Shown piece after piece: positions 33,880 to 43,090 of a stretch of DNA of 64,000 bases. Source of the stretch: Microbulbifer flavimaris (lineage in GTDB: Bacteria; Pseudomonadota; Gammaproteobacteria; Pseudomonadales; Cellvibrionaceae); contig NZ_LRFG02000001.1 of assembly GCF_001641755.2 (NCBI RefSeq), positions 558,001 through 622,000 of the forward strand, given 5' to 3'. The position numbers were made by a program, and so were the translations under genes. Position 1 is the stretch's first letter; the number at the start of each line of letters is the position of its first letter. Below the pieces are notes generated by a model. That model did not search any database and was not told the origin of the DNA. It was given only the letters and a program-made list of their open reading frames with translations.

Positions 33880-36225
33880 CTATTGCCGGGAGGCATTGGA
33901 GTGCAGTCGTCGCTCGTAGTGTTCCGCCTTGGTTCTGTTGCCCACCTCGCGGTTGAGAGAGATAAGAGCAGACAGTATCTGGGGGTCGTGGGGGAAGCGC
34001 TGCAGGCCTTGCTCGAGCGTGGCCAGTGCCGCGTCGGTCCTTCCCGCGGAATGCTGGCCAATGGCATACACATAGATGAAGTGGGCGGGGCTGCTGTCAC
34101 TCTCTGCCGCCAGTCTCAAAAACTCCAGTGCTTCTTCATTGCGCTGCTGGCGGACAAGGGACAAGCCCAGTGAGTGCTGGACCAGCGCTTTCTCAGTCAC
34201 GCGATCCAGGGCGGTGTATAACAATCTCTCTGCATCCTGCTCGCGCCCGTTTGACCGGTACAGCTCTGCCAGGTTTACGTACGCAGGCGTAAAGTGTGGC
34301 GCGATGCTTAGCGCGCGTCGGTAGAATAACTCCGCCTGCTCGAGGTTGCCTTTCTGCTGGTGGACAGATGCCAGGTTGGTTAATGACTCAGGGCGATCGC
34401 TGTTGAATTTCTCTGATGCCAGATAATTGCTGACGGCATCGTTGAATCGCTTCCGCACCTGATCGGGCAGGCGCTCTGGTGGCGTAGAGACGATGGCATT
34501 GGCTGCGAGGGCTTCGGTGACGCGCTTGCCCTCGTAAAGCAGCGGGATGGCCAGGGCTGGCTGGATCTGCTCCGGGGCAAGGGGTATTGATTTTGCCAGG
34601 CCAAGATTCAGCAGCTTTTCGTCACCCTGGGCGATCACCTGGAGCAACTGTGCGGATTGTTGAGACAGGTAGCGCGGTAACAGGCCGACAGCCGTGGCGC
34701 GGGCAATAGCCGGCTGTGAGTCATCGGCAATCAGGGCCATCAACTGGGCTTCAGCGCCGGGCAGGCCGTGTCGTCCGGCAAAGATCGCCTCTCCAAAATG
34801 CGGCTCAAACGGCTTTCCAAACTTTTCTTTCAGTACGCTGGCAGCCCACTGGTTCGGCTTGTCAGTGTGGCAGCCGGTGCACGCATTTGGTGACTGCAGA
34901 CGGTCGGAGAGGTCCGGCCGTGGTATCCGGAAGCTGTGGTCCCGCCTTGCATCCACCTGCATATAGGTCTTGGCTGGCATATGGCAGCTGACACACTGGG
35001 AACCGGCGGATTCCGGCGGGTGAAAGTGATGCTCGGCGGTGTCAAACCGAGCGGGCATATGACACTGAGCGCATACCCCATTGCCCTCAACCCGTAATTC
35101 CAGGCTGTGGGGATCGTGGCAGTTACTGCAGGTCACCCCGGCAGCGTGCATCTTGCTCTGCAGGAAAGAGCCGTAAACGAAGACCTCATCGTTGATCTGC
35201 CCATCGGCATGGTAGAGCCCGGCATCCAGTAGCGACAGGTTGAAGTGATCCAGCACGGCGCTACCGGCTTTAGCCCCGGGGAAAGCCGTGGCACGCCTTG
35301 AGTGGCACTGGGCACAGGTCTCGAGCTCTGCCTGGGTCTCTGTCTCTGCTGCTAACCGGGCGATTCCTGTGTCGTGATCCATGGACCAGAGTGCGGTCTT
35401 ACGCTTGGCGTAGGAAACAGGGAAACCGAGATCCGGCGGGCGCGTGGAAGAGGAGCGCGTAGGGGATTTTGCCCATTCCACATGATCGGAACCGGGCCCG
35501 TGGCAGGCCTCGCAGCCCACGTCCATCTCCGACCAGGTTGTGTCATAGGTCTGACTGGTGAGATCGAACCCTTTTTGCAGATTGGTCGAATGACAATCCG
35601 CGCACATGAAGTTCCAGTTGTAATTGAGCCCGGTCCAGTGCAGTTCGTCACCGGCCTTGATGTGCTCATCCGGGTTGAGGTGGAACCAGCGCTGCCCTCC
35701 GTCTGCCTTGTCGCGGCTGTCCCAGGCCAAGCTCAAAGCCTGCAGCCTGCCTCCGGGGAATTCCACCAGGTACTGCTGCAGGGGGTGGACGCCAAAAGTG
35801 TAAGCGATGGGGTAGTCATGCAGCTGGCCGTCGGGGCCATCGGTGCGGACAAAGTAACGGTCATCTCTGGTGAAAAAGCGCGAGGTGGTGCCGAAGTATT
35901 CGAACTGCGTATCCTCAAAATTACCCAGGACGGTTTTGTCACTGGCGACCTGCATGGCCAGGTCGTGGTGAGAGTCTCGCCAGCGATCGTATTCACCCTG
36001 GTGGCAGGTAGCGCAGGTTTTTGCACCGACAAACTCGGGCGCTGGTTTAGCTGCTGGCTCGACCGATGCGAGCTGACCTGCATCGACAGGCGGTTGCGAT
36101 GGAGCACCGCTGGCAGCTGATAACGCTGCTGCCGTTTCATTGCTTGGGGCCTGACTGTTTCGATCACAGCTCGGGAGCAGGATGAAACAGAGCAACAGGA
36201 TGAGAATACGCTGGGTACTGAGCAT
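33880..36225 (-). CDS. Octaheme cytochrome c lipoprotein with C-terminal TPR repeats
   Basis: A 781-residue exported electron-carrier protein. The lipobox LLPSC gives Cys20. Eight CxxCH haem-binding motifs follow: C71, C208, C238, C304, C366, C385, C411 and C449 (CATCH, CADCH, CEACH, CAQCH, CSNCH, CAQCH, CVSCH, CTGCH). The motif spacing and the HMPA repeats (CHMPARF, CHMPAKT) resemble cytochrome c554/NrfA-like multihaem domains. Residues about 590-781 form tetratricopeptide repeats (e.g. SNYLASEKFNSDRPESLTNL, AELFYRRALSIAPHFTPAYV), a protein-docking scaffold. It may be annotated as nitrite reductase, but I see no CxxCK motif of the NrfA active site, so that reaction is doubtful. The partner and electron acceptor are unknown; see findings. 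Confidence 0.85.
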   Translation of the reverse strand: MLSTQRILILLLCFILLPSCDRNSQAPSNETAAALSAASGAPSQPPVDAGQLASVEPAAKPAPEFVGAKTCATCHQGEYDRWRDSHHDLAMQVASDKTVLGNFEDTQFEYFGTTSRFFTRDDRYFVRTDGPDGQLHDYPIAYTFGVHPLQQYLVEFPGGRLQALSLAWDSRDKADGGQRWFHLNPDEHIKAGDELHWTGLNYNWNFMCADCHSTNLQKGFDLTSQTYDTTWSEMDVGCEACHGPGSDHVEWAKSPTRSSSTRPPDLGFPVSYAKRKTALWSMDHDTGIARLAAETETQAELETCAQCHSRRATAFPGAKAGSAVLDHFNLSLLDAGLYHADGQINDEVFVYGSFLQSKMHAAGVTCSNCHDPHSLELRVEGNGVCAQCHMPARFDTAEHHFHPPESAGSQCVSCHMPAKTYMQVDARRDHSFRIPRPDLSDRLQSPNACTGCHTDKPNQWAASVLKEKFGKPFEPHFGEAIFAGRHGLPGAEAQLMALIADDSQPAIARATAVGLLPRYLSQQSAQLLQVIAQGDEKLLNLGLAKSIPLAPEQIQPALAIPLLYEGKRVTEALAANAIVSTPPERLPDQVRKRFNDAVSNYLASEKFNSDRPESLTNLASVHQQKGNLEQAELFYRRALSIAPHFTPAYVNLAELYRSNGREQDAERLLYTALDRVTEKALVQHSLGLSLVRQQRNEEALEFLRLAAESDSSPAHFIYVYAIGQHSAGRTDAALATLEQGLQRFPHDPQILSALISLNREVGNRTKAEHYERRLHSNASRQ

Positions 36226-36503
36226 TGTGAGACCGCGTATTTGACCAGACCGGCACCGCTGGGTAAGCGGAGCTATGCCTGGGGGTCGATTGGCTTATTT
36301 TTAGCGAATGGTAAGTATAGGTTACGCCCTGTTGCTGTTCTGCCGGGAATGGAGGTTTTGGCGCCATAAAAGGAGTGCAGGACTGGTTGTAGCAGTTATC
36401 GACCTGCCCGGTAAAGCTGGTGGAGAACTGCTGCTACAGTGAAAGCAGGCGCCTGTGAACTTGCACCCTGTGTTCGAGTTGTACCAGCCAGCAGGGATAC
36501 CTC

Positions 36504-37508
36504 ATGATGGTGAACCGCTTCACTTATTGGTCTCTCCTCCTCCTTTTGTTGACCTGCATCGGTAGCATGGGCCCGGCGTGGGCTGCAGATCCGTTGCCGT
36601 CCTGGAATGATGGTAAAGCCAAGCAGGCCATAGTGTCCTTTGTCACAAGGACTACCGGGGAGGGCAGTCCTGACTTTGTGCCCCCTGAACAGCGCATCGC
36701 CACCTTCGACAATGACGGCACGCTCTGGGCAGAGAAACCGATCTATACCCAGTTGCTCTATGCCATCGACAAAGTAAAGGAAATGGCGCCGCGCCACCCT
36801 GAATGGAAACAGAAGGAGCCCTTCACTTCGATCATCGAGGGTGACACCAAAAAGGCACTGGAGGGTGGCAAGCCGGCCTTGATGCAACTGATTGCTGCGA
36901 CCCATACGGGCATCTCCGGCGAGGAGTTTCACGACAGCGTCAGGCAATGGCTGTCCACCGCCCGGCACCCAGAGACCAATAAACCCTATACCGAGATGAT
37001 TTACCAGCCAATGCTGGAGCTGCTGAATTACCTGCGGGCTAATGGGTACAAGACATTTATCGTTTCCGGCGGCGGCATCGACTTTCTACGTGCTTTTGCC
37101 GAGAGCACCTACGGCATCCCACCGGAGCAGGTGGTGGGTAGCAGCCTCAAAGCCTGGTATGAAGTCCGTGATGGCAAGCCAGTGATTGTCAAACTTCCCG
37201 AGGTGAACCTGATCGACGACAAGGCCGGCAAACCGGTGGGTATCTACCAGCATATCGGGCGTCGACCTGTATTCGCGTCGGGTAATTCCGATGGGGATTT
37301 CGAAATGTTGCAGTGGACTACAGCCGGCAGTGGCCCACGTTTCGGCCTTCTTTTACACCATACTGATGACCAGCGAGAGTGGGCCTACGATCGAGAATCC
37401 CATGTCGGTCGACTCGATAAGGCCCTGAAGGCGGCGTCGAAGGAGGGCTGGACGGTGGTCGACATGCACGATGACTGGAAGGTGATTTTTCCCTGGGGCG
37501 ATCGTTGA
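36504..37508 (+). CDS. Exported HAD superfamily hydrolase
   Basis: A 334-residue exported enzyme. The signal peptide ends MGPAWAAD, with cleavage near residue 28. HAD motif I is FDNDGT with D69 and D71, motif II is FIVSGGG, and motif IV is GNSDGDFEML. The residues fit a phosphatase of the phosphoserine-phosphatase-like class. Such exported HAD proteins often sit beside exported sulfatases, as here (104 bases to the first). The ATG at 36504 has AGGGA upstream; the second ATG is one codon in. It probably dephosphorylates a periplasmic substrate; identity unknown. A 278-bp gap to the divergent cytochrome gene contains no further gene. Confidence 0.88.
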   Translation: MMVNRFTYWSLLLLLLTCIGSMGPAWAADPLPSWNDGKAKQAIVSFVTRTTGEGSPDFVPPEQRIATFDNDGTLWAEKPIYTQLLYAIDKVKEMAPRHPEWKQKEPFTSIIEGDTKKALEGGKPALMQLIAATHTGISGEEFHDSVRQWLSTARHPETNKPYTEMIYQPMLELLNYLRANGYKTFIVSGGGIDFLRAFAESTYGIPPEQVVGSSLKAWYEVRDGKPVIVKLPEVNLIDDKAGKPVGIYQHIGRRPVFASGNSDGDFEMLQWTTAGSGPRFGLLLHHTDDQREWAYDRESHVGRLDKALKAASKEGWTVVDMHDDWKVIFPWGDR

Positions 37509-37611
37509 GAGTGCTGGTCTATCCTCAATCAAATCCCGAGGAAATTTCCGGTTAGGCTGTCTGCCCCCCCCCGGATATGTCTTAGGAAAGGCAGGCATTG
37601 TGGAGGAAATG

Positions 37612-39165
37612 ATGTACCGATCTCCGTTGCGTGGGCTCTTGTTGCTGCCCATCATATTGACACTTTTTTATCACGGCGCTGCTCAAGCGCAGTCGAAACC
37701 GAATATCCTCGTTATTTGGGGGGATGATATCGGGGTCTGGAACATCAGCCACAACAGTCGCGGCATGATGGGCTACATGACACCCAATATTGACCGCATT
37801 GCGCAGGAAGGGCTGGCTTTCACCGATTACTATGGCCAGCAGTCCTGTACGGCGGGGCGCGCTGCCTTTCTGGGCGGTAATGTTCCGGTCCGCACCGGTA
37901 TGACCAAAGTGGGTCTGCCCGGCGCAAAGGAGGGCTGGCAGGAAACCGATGTGACGATTGCTACTGTCATGAAAAGTCAGGGTTATGTCACGGGCCAGTT
38001 CGGCAAGAATCATCAGGGGGATCGGGACGAGCATCTGCCGACCAATCACGGTTTCGATGAGTTCTTCGGCAACCTGTACCACCTCAACGCCGAGGAAGAG
38101 CCGGAAAACCGGGACTATCCGAAGGACCCTGAATTCAGAAAAAGGTTCGGACCGCGTGGTGTGATCAAAGCCACCGCTGGCGGAAAAATCGAGGATACCG
38201 GTCCGCTCACCAAAAAGCGCATGGAAACTATCGATGACGAGACGGTAGCAGCTGCCATCGATTTCATCCAAAGGGCGCACAGGGCCAAAAAACCATTCTT
38301 TGTCTGGTGGAATGCCACCCGGATGCACTTCCGTACCCATGTGAAGGAGGAGCACAAGAACCTGGCGGGACCGAAAAGCAACGAGTACCAGGATGGTATG
38401 GTTGAGCACGACCAGCATGTCGGAAAGCTCCTGGAGACTCTCGACAAGCTGGGTATCGCCGACAATACCATCGTTTTCTACTCCACCGACAATGGACCCC
38501 ACTTCAATACCTGGCCGGACGCGGGTACTACTATTTTCCGTAGTGAGAAAAACTCGAACTGGGAGGGTGCCTACCGAGTCCCCGCATTCGTCCGATGGCC
38601 GGGAAAGTTCCCCGCCGGAAAGACACTCAATGGCATTGTCTCTCATGAGGACTGGCTGCCAACACTAGCCGCTGCGGCGGGCAATACCGATATCAAGCAG
38701 CAGCTGCTAGATGGCGTAAGACTGAATGGGCGTAAGTATCGCAATTACATTGACGGCTACAATATGCTGGACTATTTCACTGGCAAAGTGGACGAGTCTC
38801 CTCGCAAAGAATTTGTCTACGTCAATGACGATGGTCAGATTGTGGCGCTGAGATACAATCCCTGGAAAGCCGTGTTCCTGGAAAATCGTGGCAAAGCCTT
38901 TGGTGTCTGGCGCGAGCCCTTTACCGAGCTGCGTGTACCCTTGCTTTTCCACCTCCGTCGAGATCCTTTAGAAAGAGCACAGAATAACTCCAACACCTAT
39001 GATGACTGGTTCCTGGATCGCGCATATGTTCTGGTGCCAATGCAGCAGTTTGTCGGCAAGTTCTTTAAGACCATGCAGGAGTATCCTCCCAGCCAGACGC
39101 CGGGGTCCTTTAACCTGGAGAAGATTCAGAAGCAGCTGGAGGCTGGCGCTTCTGGTAGTAATTGA
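37612..39165 (+). CDS. Exported sulfatase (arylsulfatase family, S1 type)
   Basis: A 517-residue exported sulfatase. It has a signal peptide ending in GAAQAQ, then [13 protein letters not shown] with metal-binding D38-D39, and the formylglycine site C79-T-A-G-R in [14 protein letters not shown]. Later HDQH-like metal contacts are present (KNHQGDRDEHLPTNHGFDEF; YSTDNGPH). The usual motif is C-x-P-x-R; here Pro is replaced by Ala, seen in part of the family. Cys79 must be converted to formylglycine by a maturase not present in this window. The start ATG 37612 lies five bases after GGAGG; earlier ATGs overlap the ribosome binding site. It likely removes sulfate from an organic ester in the periplasm. 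Confidence 0.92.
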   Translation: MYRSPLRGLLLLPIILTLFYHGAAQAQSKPNILVIWGDDIGVWNISHNSRGMMGYMTPNIDRIAQEGLAFTDYYGQQSCTAGRAAFLGGNVPVRTGMTKVGLPGAKEGWQETDVTIATVMKSQGYVTGQFGKNHQGDRDEHLPTNHGFDEFFGNLYHLNAEEEPENRDYPKDPEFRKRFGPRGVIKATAGGKIEDTGPLTKKRMETIDDETVAAAIDFIQRAHRAKKPFFVWWNATRMHFRTHVKEEHKNLAGPKSNEYQDGMVEHDQHVGKLLETLDKLGIADNTIVFYSTDNGPHFNTWPDAGTTIFRSEKNSNWEGAYRVPAFVRWPGKFPAGKTLNGIVSHEDWLPTLAAAAGNTDIKQQLLDGVRLNGRKYRNYIDGYNMLDYFTGKVDESPRKEFVYVNDDGQIVALRYNPWKAVFLENRGKAFGVWREPFTELRVPLLFHLRRDPLERAQNNSNTYDDWFLDRAYVLVPMQQFVGKFFKTMQEYPPSQTPGSFNLEKIQKQLEAGASGSN

Positions 39166-39185
39166 TTGACATATCGGATTTGCTG

Positions 39186-39212
39186 AAAAGCCCTGCTTAG
39201 CAGGGCTTTTTT
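39186..39212 (+). terminator. Rho-independent terminator of the first sulfatase gene
   Basis: Stem AGCCCTGC / GCAGGGCT with a TTA loop, flanked by AAAA and followed by TTTTTT, begins 20 bases after the stop. Confidence 0.87.
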
Positions 39213-39403
39213 GTTGCGGATGTCCCGTCTTGAATCTCAGGCATCGATACGGCCCTCGATGGTGTGGTGTCTTCGGTTACTGGATCGCTCCGAGTTGGTA
39301 CAGTGAAGTCACTTTGGGTGCTGGTGATACAGGCACTCTTTGTTTGCTTCCTGGGTATGCTGTAGCTGCGGACTGCAAAGCTAAATAATGAATGAACAAT
39401 CAG

Positions 39404-39910
39404 TTATTCGTCGGAATACCCGGCTCCGGATTTTGGCTTGATGTAGCGGGGCACGATGCCCTGGATCTTGGCTGCTTCCAGGATCATCATTTCTATCCAG
39501 CCTGCATCCATCACGTTCATAAACTCATCGTTCTCATCGAAGTTGATGTTGACCCCATGGACCACCATTATCATATCCGTTGGCTCAACATTGGTTTCCG
39601 GTGTATGTAGTTGATGAACGGATCCACCCGGCTCAAACAGGTAGCAACCCGCGGTCTGCTTCTGGTCCGGGTATTCCAGGTAGTACCAGCAGCCAGAAAT
39701 GGTATAGAGGTGTACAACCCCGGTATGAAAGTGTCTGGGGAGCGTGACTCCCGGAGCAAAGAGAACGCGTAATACCCAGACACCATTTTCAGGATCAAGG
39801 AACAATGGATGGATGTTTACTCCCGGCAATACATTCTCGATTACGGGCAGTTTGTCCGTATCGATAGTGAGCAGGAAGTCCTGATGGTTTATCGGTGATG
39901 GTAGCGTCAT
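39404..39910 (-). CDS. Cupin-domain protein (2,4'-dihydroxyacetophenone dioxygenase-like)
   Basis: A 168-residue single-domain cupin. The two half-sites are PRHFHTGVVHLYTISG (motif 1: H-x-H-T-G-x2-H) and EPGGSVHQLHTPE (motif 2), giving a His-rich metal site. The fold and the motif H-x-H-T-G resemble 2,4'-dihydroxyacetophenone dioxygenase, which cleaves a C-C bond next to a ketone. The C-terminal 45 residues (DENDEFMNVMDAGWIEMMIL) are acidic and helical. GGAGG lies seven bases before ATG 39910, so the start is secure. It is transcribed after the alcohol dehydrogenase gene (69-bp gap) on the same strand and may act in the same pathway. Catalytic activity is inferred. Confidence 0.78.
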   Translation of the reverse strand: MTLPSPINHQDFLLTIDTDKLPVIENVLPGVNIHPLFLDPENGVWVLRVLFAPGVTLPRHFHTGVVHLYTISGCWYYLEYPDQKQTAGCYLFEPGGSVHQLHTPETNVEPTDMIMVVHGVNINFDENDEFMNVMDAGWIEMMILEAAKIQGIVPRYIKPKSGAGYSDE

Positions 39911-39979
39911 TTTGATACCTCCAACGCACGCCTGTCCCGCTTACTTCGTATGGGCACTTCAAACTTTATAGTTCAGGGC

Positions 39980-41050
39980 TTACTCGCGCTTGGGTGTTGC
40001 CTCCAGGCCTCCCGTACGCCAGGGCTCTATGATCACCTTGACATGGGAATTCGGCTGCATGAGGGTTTCGAAGGCCTGCCCGACACCGTCGATACCAACC
40101 TTGCCAGTTAACATTGCGCGCCAGTTAAACTTGCCGTCGGCGATGGCTTTGAGGCACTCGGCGAACTCTTCGGGCGAGTAGTAGTAGGAGAAAATAATGT
40201 CCAGCTCCTTTACCGTTGCAAAGGCGAAATTGACCTGCGTTTCCGACGTGTGGACCCCAGTGATTACCAGACACGCTTTCTGTGGCGCCCGCTCAATGAA
40301 GTTTCTGAGCAGCTGGTGAATGCCAACACACTCGAAAATTACCAGACGCCCGCCTTCAAGGAGTGATGAGGCGAGTTTAATTTCATCATCTTCCTTTGGG
40401 TTGACGGTCTGTGTTGCCCCGAATTCAAGCGCCAGTTGGCGGGACGCGTCCTGGGGGTCTGAAGCGATGATATGCTCGATACCGCGCATCTGCAGCGCAG
40501 CGATGGTCGCAAGGCCAATAGGACCGCATCCGGCCACCAGGGCGACGTCGCTCGGCGTAATTGCGGAGCGGTTGACCGAGTGCAGACCAACTGCCAGAGG
40601 CTCAGTCGTAGCTGCGGCCTCGGCTGAAACACCCTCCGGAAGTTCCAGCATCAGGTCTTCATCGACAAGGAAATACTCAGAGTAGGCACCACTGACGCCT
40701 GGGGTCACGCCGATACCCACTCCATTGTTTGTCATCAGAAATGGCACACTGGTAATACGTGTACCGATTGGTAGTTTGCCACTTGTTTCCGGACCGTACT
40801 CTACGACCTCCCCGCTGAATTCATGCCCGAGCATGATGTCTACATCGTTGCTTTGGTCGGGATCCATGACACCGAGGCTTTTGTATAGGCTCAGGACATC
40901 TTCGGTGTGGCGAGTCAGGTGAAGGTCAGAACCACAGATGCCGCAGGCGAGGGATTTGACTAGCACCTGTCCCGGACCGGGAATTGGCCGATCGGTTTTT
41001 TCCAGCTGAATCTTGCCATTACGCAAAATGACGGACTGCATGGTGCTCAT
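39980..41050 (-). CDS. Zinc-dependent alcohol dehydrogenase (MDR family)
   Basis: A 356-residue medium-chain dehydrogenase. Catalytic zinc residues are in CGICGSDLH (C39) and GHEFSGEVVE (H76), and VAGCGPIGLATIAALQ marks the NAD(P)-binding Rossmann fold. The structural-zinc Cys cluster of classical ADHs is absent, as in several MDR subfamilies. It may oxidise a secondary alcohol to the ketone used by the monooxygenase or by the cupin, but no substrate is demonstrable. ATG 41050 is followed by a second ATG three codons in. A perfect 13-bp-arm palindrome lies 29 bases upstream of the start, so the gene is probably under specific repression. Confidence 0.9.
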   Translation of the reverse strand: MSTMQSVILRNGKIQLEKTDRPIPGPGQVLVKSLACGICGSDLHLTRHTEDVLSLYKSLGVMDPDQSNDVDIMLGHEFSGEVVEYGPETSGKLPIGTRITSVPFLMTNNGVGIGVTPGVSGAYSEYFLVDEDLMLELPEGVSAEAAATTEPLAVGLHSVNRSAITPSDVALVAGCGPIGLATIAALQMRGIEHIIASDPQDASRQLALEFGATQTVNPKEDDEIKLASSLLEGGRLVIFECVGIHQLLRNFIERAPQKACLVITGVHTSETQVNFAFATVKELDIIFSYYYSPEEFAECLKAIADGKFNWRAMLTGKVGIDGVGQAFETLMQPNSHVKVIIEPWRTGGLEATPKRE

Positions 41051-41078
41051 TGGGGTTAATCGCTCTTGACGGAGTTAC

Positions 41079-41108
41079 GTTGACCTGACAGTAATCTGTC
41101 AGGTCAAC
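41079..41108. promoter_or_regulatory. Perfect palindromic operator upstream of the alcohol dehydrogenase gene
   Basis: GTTGACCTGACAG (41079-41091), TAAT, then CTGTCAGGTCAAC (41096-41108): a 13-bp perfect inverted repeat with a 4-base centre, 29 bases upstream of the dehydrogenase start codon and 36 bases after the sulfatase stop. No T-run follows on either strand, so it is not a terminator. Length and symmetry fit a TetR-type dimer or dimer-of-dimers site. Confidence 0.6.
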
Positions 41109-41143
41109 TTGCGGTGCTGGTCAGTGCTGGTGTAGTCCTCGCT

Positions 41144-42877
41144 TCACTGCTTGGACTTGTTGATAAACTCCTCAACCACATTGGACATATCGAAACTCTT
41201 GCCACCCTGTACGGGCGGGTACTCCTTCAGCGACTGCAGATGCTGCTGCATCAGTATGCCCATGGGCTGGATCAGCCAGGAGACTTTCTGCAGCAGGTGG
41301 CCGTAGGCGTCCGTCGAATCGTAGCTCTCATAGGGGTCCATGCGCAGGTTGAATACCAGTGGCACTGTGCGTGGTACCAGGTTTGCGTAATAGTCCTCCT
41401 TGGTGGAGAAATGAAACTTCCACGGGCCCATGCGGATGGCGGTCAGCTTGCTCTCGTAGTAGTAAAAGATATGGTTACGGGCGGACTTCTCAACTTCTGC
41501 TGTCCAGTAGGGCAGGTTGTTGACCCCGTCGATGTACTGTTTTTTCTCCTCCCGCATCTGCTCTACGACATCGTCGACACCTGCCGCCGTGGCGAGGGTC
41601 GTAAACAGGTCCTGGTGCCCCTGAATGCCATTGAGCTCCCTTCCGGCCGGGATCTTGCCGGGCCAGCGGGCCATCATCGGTACCCGCACTCCGCCCTCAT
41701 AGGTGCTCATTTTCTCGCCACGGAAGGGAGTGGTGGCGCCGTGGGGCCAGCTAGAATGCTCGGGGCCATTGTCTGTTGAATACACCACGATGGTGCTGTC
41801 GGCCAGCCCCTTCTTGTCAAGCCAGTCCAACACCATGCCGATGTCATGATCGTGCTGTAGCATCCCGGCACCGTGGTAGTCGGCCTCGCTGGTGTACTTC
41901 TCTACCTCGCGCAGCCACTTGTCATCGATACGGGTATAGAGGTGCATGCGGCTGGTATTGAGCCACACAAAGAAGGGTTCGCCATCATTGTTGGCCTCTT
42001 CCATAAATTCCAGGGCGCGGGGGATGACTTCCTCGCTATCGAAGTTTTTCATCCGTTCCCGTGTGAGGGGACCGGTGTCCTCGATCTTCTGTTTGCCAAC
42101 CACACCGAAGCGGGGATCTTCAGTGGAGTCCATCTTGTCGGTGGCAACGGAGTGAATAACGCCACGGGTACCAAACTTACTCTCGTAGGTCTCCAGGTCG
42201 CCGGAGAAAGCCTCGCCAAAGTTCTGGTAGTCTCTCTGCTCGGCCTCTTCCTGGGTATTGAGGTGATACAGATTGCCAAAGAACTCATCAAAACCGTGAA
42301 CAGTCGGCAGGTGCTCATTACGATCACCTAAATGATTCTTGCCAAAGTGACCAGTCCGATAGCCAACCTTTTTCAGCACTCTTGCCAGGCTCGGTGACTC
42401 TTGCTGCAGCCCCAGGGAGTCGCCGGGCTGCCCCACGGTAGTCATTCCCGAGCGAATCGGGTACTGACCCGTAATGAATGCTGCCCGTCCGGCGGTACAG
42501 GAGGGTTGGGCATAGTGGTCGGTGAATATCGCGCCCTCATTGGCAATCCGGTCAATATTTGGAGTCCGGTAACCCATCACGCCCTGCTCGTAGGCCGACA
42601 GGTTCGTCCAGCCGATATCGTCGCCCCAGATCACCAGAATATTGGGTTTGCCACCCTTTACCGGTTTGGCGGGGCTGACGGGCTCATCGCGCCTGGCCTG
42701 AGCATTGCTCTCCCGGCTTGTACTGGCCTGTCGCGCCTCACTGCCGCTTGCGTTTGCATTTTCCTGGGCGCTCGGTGCAGGGGAGCTGTTGCTCTCAGCT
42801 TTTTGCTCGGCGTCGCCTTCCTCCGCGCAGCCGATCATCAGCAGACAAAAAATCAATGTGAAACGTAACGCTTTCAC
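41144..42877 (-). CDS. Sulfatase lipoprotein (arylsulfatase family, S1 type)
   Basis: A 577-residue sulfatase with a lipoprotein signal (lipobox LMIGC, Cys17) and a Ser/Ala/Glu-rich linker up to about residue 70. Then come [15 protein letters not shown], the formylglycine site C127-T-A-G-R in [34 protein letters not shown] and [15 protein letters not shown]. It shares long similar segments with the sulfatase at 37612-39165, so they are distant paralogues; one is released and one membrane-anchored. As above, it needs a formylglycine-generating enzyme. It is on the same strand as the downstream dehydrogenase and cupin genes, but the palindrome between them suggests separate control. Confidence 0.93.
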   Translation of the reverse strand: MKALRFTLIFCLLMIGCAEEGDAEQKAESNSSPAPSAQENANASGSEARQASTSRESNAQARRDEPVSPAKPVKGGKPNILVIWGDDIGWTNLSAYEQGVMGYRTPNIDRIANEGAIFTDHYAQPSCTAGRAAFITGQYPIRSGMTTVGQPGDSLGLQQESPSLARVLKKVGYRTGHFGKNHLGDRNEHLPTVHGFDEFFGNLYHLNTQEEAEQRDYQNFGEAFSGDLETYESKFGTRGVIHSVATDKMDSTEDPRFGVVGKQKIEDTGPLTRERMKNFDSEEVIPRALEFMEEANNDGEPFFVWLNTSRMHLYTRIDDKWLREVEKYTSEADYHGAGMLQHDHDIGMVLDWLDKKGLADSTIVVYSTDNGPEHSSWPHGATTPFRGEKMSTYEGGVRVPMMARWPGKIPAGRELNGIQGHQDLFTTLATAAGVDDVVEQMREEKKQYIDGVNNLPYWTAEVEKSARNHIFYYYESKLTAIRMGPWKFHFSTKEDYYANLVPRTVPLVFNLRMDPYESYDSTDAYGHLLQKVSWLIQPMGILMQQHLQSLKEYPPVQGGKSFDMSNVVEEFINKSKQ

Positions 42878-43090
42878 GGTGCTTCTCCCGGTGAATGGAA
42901 ATCTTTAACGAACTTTTCCTTATGAAATCATAGGAGCTGGAGAGACAGGCAAGGAAGAATGGCGTGTCACACGGCAGTGTAATCATCGCGAGGATCAATA
43001 TTCTCGAGCAGTAGTCGTCCCTTGCTCCCCATGGTCCCGGGATTGCCTATGCTCCTAGTCGCAACAGAGACTTATTGAATAGTTGGAATC

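Noticed and set aside
33880-36225. NrfA-type ammonia-forming nitrite reductase
   Set aside because: Haem motifs are all CxxCH; the CxxCK active-site haem of typical NrfA is missing, and the TPR half does not belong to NrfA.
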